7,412 nucleotides of DNA from Saprospiraceae bacterium (GTDB lineage: Bacteria; Bacteroidota; Bacteroidia; Chitinophagales; Saprospiraceae), in NCBI GenBank assembly GCA_013001805.1, contig JABDLW010000105.1, positions 1 to 7,412 of the forward strand. The letters are read 5' to 3'. Shown here piece after piece: positions 1 to 6,132 of the stretch. The translations under genes and the position numbers were made by a program. Below the pieces are notes generated by a model that saw only the letters and a list, made by a program, of their open reading frames with translations, was not told the origin of the DNA and did no database searches. Numbering within the stretch: the stretch's first letter is position 1; every line of letters begins with the position of its first letter.

Positions 1-43
1 CTTATAATTGTTACCTATATATTTTACACAGGTACATTTAAAG

Positions 44-127
44 TGCCGCAGGCGAGACTCGAACTCGCATGTCCGTACGGACACACGCCCCTGAAACGTG
101 CGTGTCTACCAATTCCACCACTGCGGC
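44..127 (-). tRNA. tRNA-Leu (anticodon CAG)
   Basis: Read on the minus strand, this folds into a complete class II tRNA of 84 nt. The 7-bp acceptor stem is GCCGCAG/CTGCGGC with discriminator A. The D stem is GTG/CAC around a GAATTGGTAGA loop. The anticodon stem is CACGT/GCGTG with loop TTCAGGG. There is a long variable arm with stem TGTCCG/CGGACA, and a T stem GCGAG/CTCGC with loop TTCGAGT. The long variable arm, the G-G-T-A in the D loop and the anticodon CAG (plus-strand 91-93) identify tRNA-Leu, reading CUG codons. The 3' CCA is not encoded (the next bases are CTT), so it must be added by the nucleotidyltransferase. No T-rich terminator is seen in the 43 bases left of the gene. Confidence 0.97.
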
Positions 128-139
128 CAAAATCTGTTT

Positions 140-146
140 AAATGTA
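140..146 (-). promoter_or_regulatory. possible -7 element of the tRNA-Leu promoter
   Basis: On the minus strand TACATTT matches the first seven positions of the Bacteroidota -7 consensus TAnnTTTG and ends 12 nt before the tRNA 5' end, a workable distance for a short leader. No convincing -33 TTG at the usual spacing was found, so this is weak. It overlaps the right arm of the inverted repeat; if it is the real promoter, that arm would not be transcribed. Confidence 0.25.
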
Positions 147-342
147 ACGGTTGTTTTTGACATTAAGAAGCTTCAATCAATGCAATAGTGCATTAAATCA
201 GAATATGACAATGAGGAACTTTAGCCTAAAACTAAACCACCATATTTTCGACTGGGGCTTTTGTTCTCCTCTTCTCAGCGGTAATCCTGTAGAATCAAAC
301 CGTTTAATTTCTAGGAATAAATTAGCCGAAATTGGTCTGCAA

Positions 343-349
343 TACTTTT
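343..349 (+). promoter_or_regulatory. possible -7 element upstream of the PLP enzyme gene
   Basis: TACTTTT fits the Bacteroidota TAnnTTTG consensus except at its last position (T instead of G) and lies 31 nt before the ATG at 381, leaving room for a short 5' leader. No clear -33 TTG partner at about 19-21 nt spacing is visible. The rest of 128-380 is AT-rich and shows no convincing gene. Confidence 0.2.
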
Positions 350-380
350 TAATGTGCTTTACTGATGTTAATTTTCCTGT

Positions 381-1970
381 ATGCTAAACAGAAGAAAAAT
401 ATTGAAGCTTTTGCCTAAGCTTCCCTTTGGTGGGCTTTTGGCCGCTGAAATCATACCCCGACTGGGCTCAATGCCACAAAACCGGTCATGGGATCAGACG
501 ATATATGAATCCATTGGTGTACGGTCATTGATCAATGCCCGGGGTACGGTGACTATTGTGGGTGCTACCCGGATGTTGCCCGAGGTACAAGAGGCCATGG
601 ACGCCGCCACTCGACATTATGTTCAACTTGATGAGTTGATGGAAGGAGTCGGGCAAAAGCTGGCACAATTAACCGGTGCCGAATGGGGTTGCGTCACATC
701 AGGTGCATCGGCAGCAATCACCCTGGCAACTATAGGTAGTATTACCCGGGGTGATCCGGACAGACTTTGGCAGATTCCGGATCTCACCGGGCTTAAGGAT
801 GAAGTGATCATCCCCTCCTATTCCCGTACCGCCTATGAATGTGCGGCCAGAGCTGTGGGCGTCAAGATGATTGAGGTCTCTAATGCGCAAGAGCTAGAGT
901 CTGCTCTGGGTCCAAGAACAGCGATGATCCTGGTTTTAACCGGTGCACAATCTGCGCATGGTCCCTTGTCTATCACAAAGATTTCGGCTCTTGCCCGGCC
1001 AATGGGTATTCCAATTTTAGCGGATGCAGCGGCCGAAGAATTGCTCGTTCCGAATCCCCATTTAACCCAAGGTGCAGATCTGGTGGCATACAGCGGGGGG
1101 AAGTGCCTCCGCGGCCCCCAATGTGCAGGTCTTTTGCTAGGCCGTAAGGACCTGGTACAATCGGCCTGGATTGCCGGTGCACCGCATCATGGCTTTGGCA
1201 GGGGGCAAAAAGTAGGGCGGGAAGAAATCATGGGTATGCTCGCTGCGGTTGAGATGTGGTTTAAGCGGGATCATCTTGCCGAAAGAAGCATCTGGAACCA
1301 ATGGCTGAACCATATTTCTGGCCGTCTGGAATCTGTCTCTGGAGTAAAAACAGTTGTAAGTCAACCGGGAGATCAGCTCTCTAATCGGTTTCCATCCCTA
1401 CATGTGTCCTGGGATATGACACCTATCCCGCTTACGGGTTTTGATGTTGAAAATCTATTGTGGGAGAGCAATCCCAGGATAGCCGTCAGCGGTGCTGGAA
1501 GTTTTCTTCCGTTTCCAGCAAATATGCAACCTAATATCCGTATCAACCCCTCTCAGCTGAAGGCAGGGGAAGAAAAAATCATTGCTGAAGCGCTATATAC
1601 CATCCTGTCGAAGCCCCCCGTTTTGCAAAAACCGCAGGGTGCGCCAGCCATCGACATTAGCGGACAGTGGGATGTCCTGATGCAATTTGCTGCCAGTGAA
1701 GTGCAACAGACCTTTATCTTCGAGCAAAATGGGAGCGAAATCATCGGTACTCACATAGCAAGCTATGCGTCACGTGATTTATCGGGTTCGTTGTACGGTG
1801 ATCAGATCTTAATTCGCAGCCCATATAGTCAGGATGGTGTACGATTGAATTTTGAATTTACCGGTACGGTCAATGAGAGATCAATGGAAGGTGAAGCGAG
1901 TCTGGGTGAATACGGTGTGGCACGCTGGAGTGCCCGGCGACACCAATATGATAATCCGGCTAAAAAATAG
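381..1970 (+). CDS. Exported SelA/DgaE-like PLP-dependent enzyme with C-terminal beta-rich domain
   Basis: This 529-residue protein belongs to the fold-type I PLP group that includes SelA and D-glucosaminate-6-phosphate ammonia-lyase (DgaE). Residues 1-30 look like a twin-arginine signal (NRRKILK at 3-9, then a moderately hydrophobic stretch), suggesting export. Residues about 41-415 are the catalytic domain: the family N-terminal motif SLINARGTVT (49-58), the cofactor loop VTSGASAAI (105-113), the PLP-contacting Asp in LADAAAEE (213-220), the Schiff-base lysine K241 in YSGGKCLRGPQ (237-247), and VGREEIMGMLAA (278-289). Residues about 424-522 form a separate beta-rich, lipocalin-like domain opening with DISGQWDV and closing with GEYGVARWSARRH. 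SelA itself is usually about 460 residues and lacks such an appendage and an export signal, so selenocysteine synthesis is unlikely. An ammonia-lyase or racemase-type reaction on an amino sugar or amino acid is inference; the substrate is unknown. ATG at 381 is chosen because it starts the signal directly. Confidence 0.85.
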   Translation: MLNRRKILKLLPKLPFGGLLAAEIIPRLGSMPQNRSWDQTIYESIGVRSLINARGTVTIVGATRMLPEVQEAMDAATRHYVQLDELMEGVGQKLAQLTGAEWGCVTSGASAAITLATIGSITRGDPDRLWQIPDLTGLKDEVIIPSYSRTAYECAARAVGVKMIEVSNAQELESALGPRTAMILVLTGAQSAHGPLSITKISALARPMGIPILADAAAEELLVPNPHLTQGADLVAYSGGKCLRGPQCAGLLLGRKDLVQSAWIAGAPHHGFGRGQKVGREEIMGMLAAVEMWFKRDHLAERSIWNQWLNHISGRLESVSGVKTVVSQPGDQLSNRFPSLHVSWDMTPIPLTGFDVENLLWESNPRIAVSGAGSFLPFPANMQPNIRINPSQLKAGEEKIIAEALYTILSKPPVLQKPQGAPAIDISGQWDVLMQFAASEVQQTFIFEQNGSEIIGTHIASYASRDLSGSLYGDQILIRSPYSQDGVRLNFEFTGTVNERSMEGEASLGEYGVARWSARRHQYDNPAKK

Positions 1971-2079
1971 AATGCTCTTTGTCTGCCATTGTATCATTTA
2001 GCACCTTTGAGCAACGAATTTGAAAACATAGTTGATCAACGGTATTTGTACTTTTAACCAAACTATCAAAACCCTGGAT

Positions 2080-2943
2080 ATGCATCTCTTCCAGCCCCTG
2101 ATGTACCTGTTTACAATGCAATTTTTGGGCTTACCCCAGCACCTGCAATTATCACCTGGTGGTGATAAGTCGATGGAGATCCTTCTCCCGGCCCGGGGGC
2201 TGTGCGCTCACCGGGGGGCAATGGAAAGTCATCCGGAAAATACCCTGGTTGCTTTTCAGGCGGCTATCGACAAAGGAGCTCACATGATCGAATTTGATGT
2301 ACACCTGACCAGCGACCGTAAGCTCATAGTCATTCATGATAACACGGTAGATCGAACCACCAATGGACGGGGCCAGGTTTCCGCAATGACTTTGGAAGAA
2401 CTGAAGCAATTAGATGCCGGTTTATGGAAGGGTCCTGAGTTTATTGGCCAGAAATTACCCACTTTTGAAGAGGCGCTGGCAATGATGCCGGTCAACATCT
2501 GGTTGAATGTACACCTCAAAAGTGCCCAGGGTATCGGAGACCTGGTGACCCGCGAAATTGTCAGGCAGAATCGACAGCACCAGGCTTTTCTTGCCTGTAG
2601 CCAGGCGATTGCGTTAGAGGCCAAAGCGGTCTATCCCGATATCCTGATCTGCAACATGGATCGTCAAAGTTCTGATCTGGACTATGTGCACCTTACCATT
2701 ACCAATAATGCTGATTTCATTCAATTGAAAGGAGAAATAAGCACTGACTACCGCAAATTAGTAAGCCTGCTGCAGCAACATGCCATCAGGATCAACTATT
2801 TTGGCACCGACGATGCTACCCAGATTGCAACTTTATTCGAGTATGGTGTCGAGTTTCCCCTGGTCAATAATATTGTCGAGACCATACAAATTAGTACTGA
2901 TCTAGGTATCTTGCCAGTCGAACCTATTTATCCTCTGCATTAG
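2080..2943 (+). CDS. Glycerophosphodiester phosphodiesterase family protein (third metal-ligand Glu replaced by His)
   Basis: GDPD-family TIM-barrel protein; the family hydrolyses glycerophosphodiesters to glycerol-3-phosphate and an alcohol. Numbered from ATG 2080 (287 residues), it has the catalytic His of AHRG (43-46), HPENT (51-55), the metal pair E71/D73 in IEFDV (70-74), the second catalytic His of VIHD (84-87), RTTNGRG (92-98), and the C-terminal FGTDD and FEYGVEFPLVNN segments. The strand that normally reads NIEIK reads WLNVHLK, so H145 stands where the third metal-binding Glu is expected. From memory this substitution recurs in a subset of Bacteroidota and planctomycete relatives, so it may mark a subfamily with altered chemistry. 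The start is uncertain. The frame opens with TTG at 2032 just after a TAG; 2080 is its first ATG; ATG 2173, preceded by purine-rich GGTGGTGATAAG, is equally plausible and keeps the whole domain. No convincing signal peptide is seen from any start. It lies 109 bp after the PLP enzyme gene on the same strand, so co-transcription is possible. Confidence 0.88.
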   Translation: MHLFQPLMYLFTMQFLGLPQHLQLSPGGDKSMEILLPARGLCAHRGAMESHPENTLVAFQAAIDKGAHMIEFDVHLTSDRKLIVIHDNTVDRTTNGRGQVSAMTLEELKQLDAGLWKGPEFIGQKLPTFEEALAMMPVNIWLNVHLKSAQGIGDLVTREIVRQNRQHQAFLACSQAIALEAKAVYPDILICNMDRQSSDLDYVHLTITNNADFIQLKGEISTDYRKLVSLLQQHAIRINYFGTDDATQIATLFEYGVEFPLVNNIVETIQISTDLGILPVEPIYPLH

Positions 2944-2980
2944 AGCCGACATTCCGTTTAACCTCAGCAATAGAAAACCC

Positions 2981-4048
2981 TTATCGAATTAAATGGAAAC
3001 TACCACTATACCGTTGAATTGAGCTATCGACAAATTCCACTATAGCAACATAGGCGTAAATTCCATTGGGTGCGGGATTACTGTGCTGGTTACCATCCCA
3101 ACCCTGAGTCTCATCATTAGGATTAAGATTATACTCTCTAAACACCAGCTCACCCCATCGATTGTAAATATCTAGTTGTCTAACCGATGACAGCGATTGA
3201 CTGCCAAATACCGTTGCCCGGTCATTGATGAAGTCACCATTCGGTGTAAAGGCATTGGGAATAAATACTTCTCTGGCCACATTGTTAATACGCACATTTA
3301 CATCGACATCACTTTGAGCAAAGCAGAGATCATTTGTTGCTAAAACAACATAAGAAGTGTTTGATTCCGGATATACTTCAACCGTCTGACAATCATCACA
3401 AATTAAACTATCGTCCTCAAACCATTGGTAGTTAAATTTGATCGAAACGGAATTGACGGTGGCAGATAATTGGGTCCCTTTGCCAAGATCAATGAGGGTA
3501 TCGTTGGAAGCAAAAATAGTAAGGTCATTACACAGGTCTTCAGCACTATAGGAATCAATGCAGATGCCAAAATTGCCTAGTGAATCCACAGCGGGATCCT
3601 CAATATCTAAACTATCAATGGAAGTAGCAATCCTTGCCAGGTATGTCTGCCCCGGAACAAAATCGTCTGAGTAGATCCAATGAAAGTCTGCATCACCAAG
3701 TATGCAGCGGTCTAAAACCATTTCCTGACATTTACCTGTATAAAAGGTTACCGTAAAAAGTTGAATTTTGCTAGACCACGGCACTTCCAGCGTGGTTATA
3801 CCAAAAAAGACATAATTGCCGAGGGCGGTAAATTCGAACCAAACATCCTTCATAGTCGAATTTTCCAACTCGGAGCAAGTCTGTCCTTGTGTGAGGGACG
3901 GAGTGGCATCAGAAATCGTGAATGCCCTAACTTCGGAACACCAGTTATCTGACGGTAGTGCGATGGCATTTACACATGCATCATTGCGCGGTTGGGCAAA
4001 CAAAGAAGTGATTAAAAAGCTAAAAAAAAGCCCTAGACTAATTCGCAT
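2981..4048 (-). CDS. Secreted protein with type IX secretion type B C-terminal sorting domain (CHU_C)
   Basis: A 355-residue cell-surface or secreted protein. Residues 1-18 are a Sec signal peptide (MRISLGLFFSFLITSLFA, likely cut before QP). Residues about 20-170 resemble the N-terminal beta-sandwich common in Bacteroidota surface proteins, with NDACVNAIAL (22-31), cysteines near 25, 37 and 58, and DVWFEFTA (68-75). Residues about 175-255 look Ig/PKD-like: YQWFEDDSLIC (207-217) with a CDDC cluster, then TSYVVLATNDLC. Residues about 260-355 are the gliding-motility-associated C-terminal domain, with FIPNAFTPNGDFIND (262-276), IYNRWGELVF (294-303), GWDG (316-319), PNGIYAY (327-333) and terminal SGSFHLIR. 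In this family that domain directs transport through the T9SS and usually surface attachment. Many such proteins are far larger with repeat domains; this one is small and has no visible enzyme domain, so adhesion or ligand binding is a guess. It is transcribed convergently with the phosphodiesterase gene, whose stop is 37 bp away, and looks monocistronic. Confidence 0.93.
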   Translation of the reverse strand: MRISLGLFFSFLITSLFAQPRNDACVNAIALPSDNWCSEVRAFTISDATPSLTQGQTCSELENSTMKDVWFEFTALGNYVFFGITTLEVPWSSKIQLFTVTFYTGKCQEMVLDRCILGDADFHWIYSDDFVPGQTYLARIATSIDSLDIEDPAVDSLGNFGICIDSYSAEDLCNDLTIFASNDTLIDLGKGTQLSATVNSVSIKFNYQWFEDDSLICDDCQTVEVYPESNTSYVVLATNDLCFAQSDVDVNVRINNVAREVFIPNAFTPNGDFINDRATVFGSQSLSSVRQLDIYNRWGELVFREYNLNPNDETQGWDGNQHSNPAPNGIYAYVAIVEFVDSSIQRYSGSFHLIR

Positions 4049-4243
4049 ATATAAAGAAATGCATAATAGTCATGAGATTCAAGTGATTTAGCCAGGGTTT
4101 TGCCGTCTCTCTTTTCTGCCCTATTAAAATGTGCCAACAGGTTGGACCTTTAGTCTGTCAATCATTTAAGAAATTCAGCCGGCAATTCCGCAAGTATGAC
4201 GAGACTCGATGAATTCATTTTCTTCAAGTCCAATAGGCTTTTA

Positions 4244-4519
4244 CTAATGCAACAGAGCACCATTTATCAAAACCGCGTAGGTAAAATAGGCATAGGTTTG
4301 GTGCTGGACTCCTCCGTCCATGCTCCGGATCAGGTCCTCTACATCAATAGTTGCTTTGCCGTAGGAAGTCGAAGATTGAGTAAGCAGATAATAACCATTT
4401 GTTTCTTCGAGCAATATCATTTAGTCGACAGACACTCCTAACAGGCTACAGGACAGCAAGAGTAAGAACTTGAGTTTTTTCCATAATCTGATAATCCCGC
4501 CATACTTCCATGCATTCAT
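4244..4519 (-). pseudogene. Small exported-protein frame interrupted by an in-frame TAA (probable gene remnant)
   Basis: From ATG 4519 the minus strand encodes 32 residues with an export-signal look: a basic stretch RLWKKLK (11-17), a hydrophobic core FLLLLSCSLLG (18-28) and a lipobox-like LLSC (21-24). A TAA at 4421-4423 ends it. The same frame resumes at once with ATG (4418-4420) and runs 58 more residues, including LLEETNGYYLLTQSSTS and VEDLIRSMDGGVQ, to a TAG at 4244-4246 followed directly by TAA. A signal sequence continuing in frame past one stop is the pattern of a decayed lipoprotein or secreted-protein gene. No family is recognised. Alternatives are a bona fide tiny lipoprotein of 32 residues, two translationally coupled peptides, or chance. 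The frame lies between the DUF1501 operon and the T9SS cargo gene, all on the minus strand. Confidence 0.35.
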
Positions 4520-4566
4520 AGCGTAGAATTATTACGTTTTCAAGAAATACAGAGAACATTTGGTCA

Positions 4567-4583
4567 CACTCTATATAAGAGTG
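4567..4583 (-). terminator. weak hairpin after the DUF1501 gene
   Basis: CACTCT (4567-4572) pairs with AGAGTG (4578-4583) around a 5-nt ATATA loop, extendable by GT/AC (4564-4565 with 4584-4585) if a 2-nt bulge is allowed. It sits 17 nt past the DUF1501 stop on the minus strand. No T-run follows on that strand, so it is not a textbook intrinsic terminator; it may be an RNA 3'-end stabiliser. Confidence 0.3.
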
Positions 4584-4592
4584 ACGTAGAGT

Positions 4593-4608
4593 TAGCTTTC
4601 TTAAGCTA
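4593..4608 (-). repeat. small inverted repeat spanning the DUF1501 stop codon
   Basis: TAGCTT (4593-4598) and AAGCTA (4603-4608) form a perfect 6-bp stem with a 4-nt loop that includes part of the TAA stop (4601-4603). Together with the hairpin just beyond, it gives two tandem stems at the operon's 3' end. It is short and AT-rich, so it may be chance. Confidence 0.25.
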
Positions 4609-6094
4609 GAATATCCCGAACAACTTTGCCGTGCACGTCGGTTAGACGATATCGACGTCCCTGATGCTTGAAAGTGAGCTGCTCATGATCGACACCGAGA
4701 AGGTGCAGAAGCGTGGCTTGAAGGTCATGTACATGCACTCCTTTTTCGGCAATATTATAGCTAAAATCATCCGTTTTGCCATAACTAATCCCGGATTGTA
4801 TTCCACCACCTGCCATCCAAACACTGAAGCAACGGGGATGATGATCCCGTCCATAGTTTTCCCGTGTGAGATTGCCTTGTGAGAAACTGGTACGGCCAAA
4901 CTCTCCTCCCCAGATAACGAGTGTATCATTTAATAATCCCCGTTGTTTCAAATCCGTAATAAGTGCGGCCGATGCCTGGTCACTTGACCGGGCCATCGTT
5001 TGTATATCCTTGGGGAGATTTCCATGCTGATCCCATCCCAGGTGATATAATTGGATAAAGGGCACATCCCGTTCTGCCAATCTCCGGGCCAGGAGGCAGT
5101 TGGCAGCATAAGTACCCGGTCGACGAGCATCAGGACCATACAAATCAAATATGTGCTCCGGTTCGTCGGATAAGTCAGTTACTTCCGGTACACTTGTCTG
5201 CATTCGATACGCCATTTCATACTGATTGATTTTTGAATCAATTTCCGGATCTCCCCATACTGCTTTCTGCTCGTGCTCCAAAGCGGTTAAATAATCAAGC
5301 TCACGCCGTCGTGCATTCTTGTCAATACCGTCGGGACTGGCCAGGTAAAGCACTGGATCATATCCGGATCGAAACCGTACACCCTGGTGGTGGGAAGGTA
5401 AAAAGCCATTATTCCAAATCTGCATATTAAGATTCTGCGTGTCAGGCTTACCTTTCGAGAGCAATACGATAAAAGATGGTAAATTTTTATTGGGGCTGCC
5501 CAGGCCATAGCTCATCCAGGAGCCCATGCTTGGTCTTCCTGCTTGCTGGGAACCCGTCTGCATAAATAGAACGGCGGGCTCATGGTTGATGGCCTCGGTA
5601 AACATAGAATTCACTACGCAGATATCTTCGGCAATGCTGGCAATATTAGGAACCAGACTGCTGAAATAACCCCCGGTTTTTCCATGCTGGGTGAATGGAA
5701 ATTTAGATCCTACCAGAGGGAAGCTGGATTGAGCTGCCAGCATGCCCGTGATGCGCTGATTTCCCCGCACACTATCGGGAATTTCCTGGCCCCAGAGTTT
5801 ATTGAGCTCGGGTTTATAGTCGAATAATTCGATCTGACTTGGGGCACCACTTTGAAATAAGTATATCACTCGCTTGGCCTTTGGCGCATGATGTAAGGCT
5901 TTTAAGATGCCCTCATTGACTGGCATCTGCCCAACCGCTGATGTGCCTGAGCCCGCTGATCCGACTTGTCCACTGAGGAAGTTGGGCAATAAAAGTGATC
6001 CTAAACCTAACGCCCCTAAGCCCTTAGTGGTAGTTCTCAGAAATTCCCGCCGGGTTTTTAGATATTTCGCTTTTTGTATATCAACGTGAGACAT
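4601..6094 (-). CDS. DUF1501 domain protein with Tat signal
   Basis: A 497-residue full-length DUF1501 protein, a family related in fold to alkaline phosphatases and sulfatases and of unknown substrate. A twin-arginine signal is clear: TRREFLR (14-20) followed by the hydrophobic stretch GLGALGLGSLLLP (25-37), so the folded protein should be exported. Family blocks in order are YLFQSGAPSQIELFD (78-92), HEPAVLFMQTG (171-181), the interior around 250-325 with DLYGPDARRPG (317-327), the candidate metal-site motif GWDQHGN (353-359), IWGGEFGRTSFSQ (394-406), GRDHHP (415-420) and VHVHDLQATLLHLLGVDH (453-470). The conserved Asp/His residues there are those expected for a phosphatase-superfamily-like centre. 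The length is normal and no key block is missing. It begins 38 bp after the DUF1553 gene's stop, the usual order of this two-gene operon. AGG lies directly against the ATG, so there is no properly spaced Shine-Dalgarno. Enzymatic function is unproven. Confidence 0.93.
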   Translation of the reverse strand: MSHVDIQKAKYLKTRREFLRTTTKGLGALGLGSLLLPNFLSGQVGSAGSGTSAVGQMPVNEGILKALHHAPKAKRVIYLFQSGAPSQIELFDYKPELNKLWGQEIPDSVRGNQRITGMLAAQSSFPLVGSKFPFTQHGKTGGYFSSLVPNIASIAEDICVVNSMFTEAINHEPAVLFMQTGSQQAGRPSMGSWMSYGLGSPNKNLPSFIVLLSKGKPDTQNLNMQIWNNGFLPSHHQGVRFRSGYDPVLYLASPDGIDKNARRRELDYLTALEHEQKAVWGDPEIDSKINQYEMAYRMQTSVPEVTDLSDEPEHIFDLYGPDARRPGTYAANCLLARRLAERDVPFIQLYHLGWDQHGNLPKDIQTMARSSDQASAALITDLKQRGLLNDTLVIWGGEFGRTSFSQGNLTRENYGRDHHPRCFSVWMAGGGIQSGISYGKTDDFSYNIAEKGVHVHDLQATLLHLLGVDHEQLTFKHQGRRYRLTDVHGKVVRDILA

Positions 6095-6132
6095 CCTGTT
6101 GCTTAATTAATCAAAAGTGAGGTGACATTCCT

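Larger units (their letters stand above)
33..146. repeat. 10-bp perfect inverted repeat flanking the tRNA
   Basis: TACATTTAAA at 33-42 is the exact reverse complement of TTTAAATGTA at 137-146. The left arm sits 1 nt from the 3' end of the tRNA and the right arm 9 nt from its 5' end, so a primary transcript covering both would have a leader and trailer able to pair and extend past the acceptor stem. Seen directly: the repeat. Inference: a processing stem. The core TTTAAA is itself palindromic and the DNA is AT-rich, which raises the chance of coincidence. Confidence 0.6.
4049..4600. other. 552-bp intergenic region with no convincing intact gene
   Basis: AT-rich spacer between the DUF1501 gene and the T9SS cargo gene. 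It contains the stop-interrupted minus-strand frame at 4244-4519, the hairpin at 4567-4583 and most of the one at 4593-4608. The leftmost 195 bases must carry the promoter of the T9SS cargo gene, but I see no clear -33/-7 pair. A plus-strand open frame at 4196-4441 runs antisense to the interrupted frame and has no recognisable protein character. Confidence 0.6.

Noticed and set aside
1..43. Possible integration (att) site or terminator beside the tRNA 3' end
   Set aside because: Only 43 bases are available, no direct repeat of the tRNA 3' end occurs elsewhere in the window that I can see, and there is no integrase gene or T-rich hairpin.
151..387. 78-residue plus-strand open frame ahead of the PLP enzyme gene
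   Set aside because: It starts at TTG, overlaps the next gene's start, has no recognisable domain or signal, and its composition looks like translated AT-rich intergenic DNA.
2058..2165. 36-codon plus-strand frame in another phase upstream of the phosphodiesterase (reads like a proline-rich tail ending TWW)
   Set aside because: It has no start codon and opens directly after a TAA; it is too short to call a remnant without homology.
2944..2980. Bidirectional terminator between the convergent phosphodiesterase and T9SS cargo genes
   Set aside because: No stable inverted repeat with a T-run was found in the 37-bp gap.
3761..4091. Plus-strand frames (63 and 91 residues) inside the T9SS cargo gene
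   Set aside because: They lie opposite a well-supported coding gene with a signal peptide and sorting domain; they are antisense shadows.
4196..4441. 81-residue plus-strand open frame in the spacer
   Set aside because: It is antisense to the interrupted secreted-protein frame and has no domain, signal or initiation context.
4642..5827. Several 60-95 residue frames on both strands within the DUF1501 gene
   Set aside because: All overlap conserved DUF1501 blocks in the true frame and show no independent protein features.
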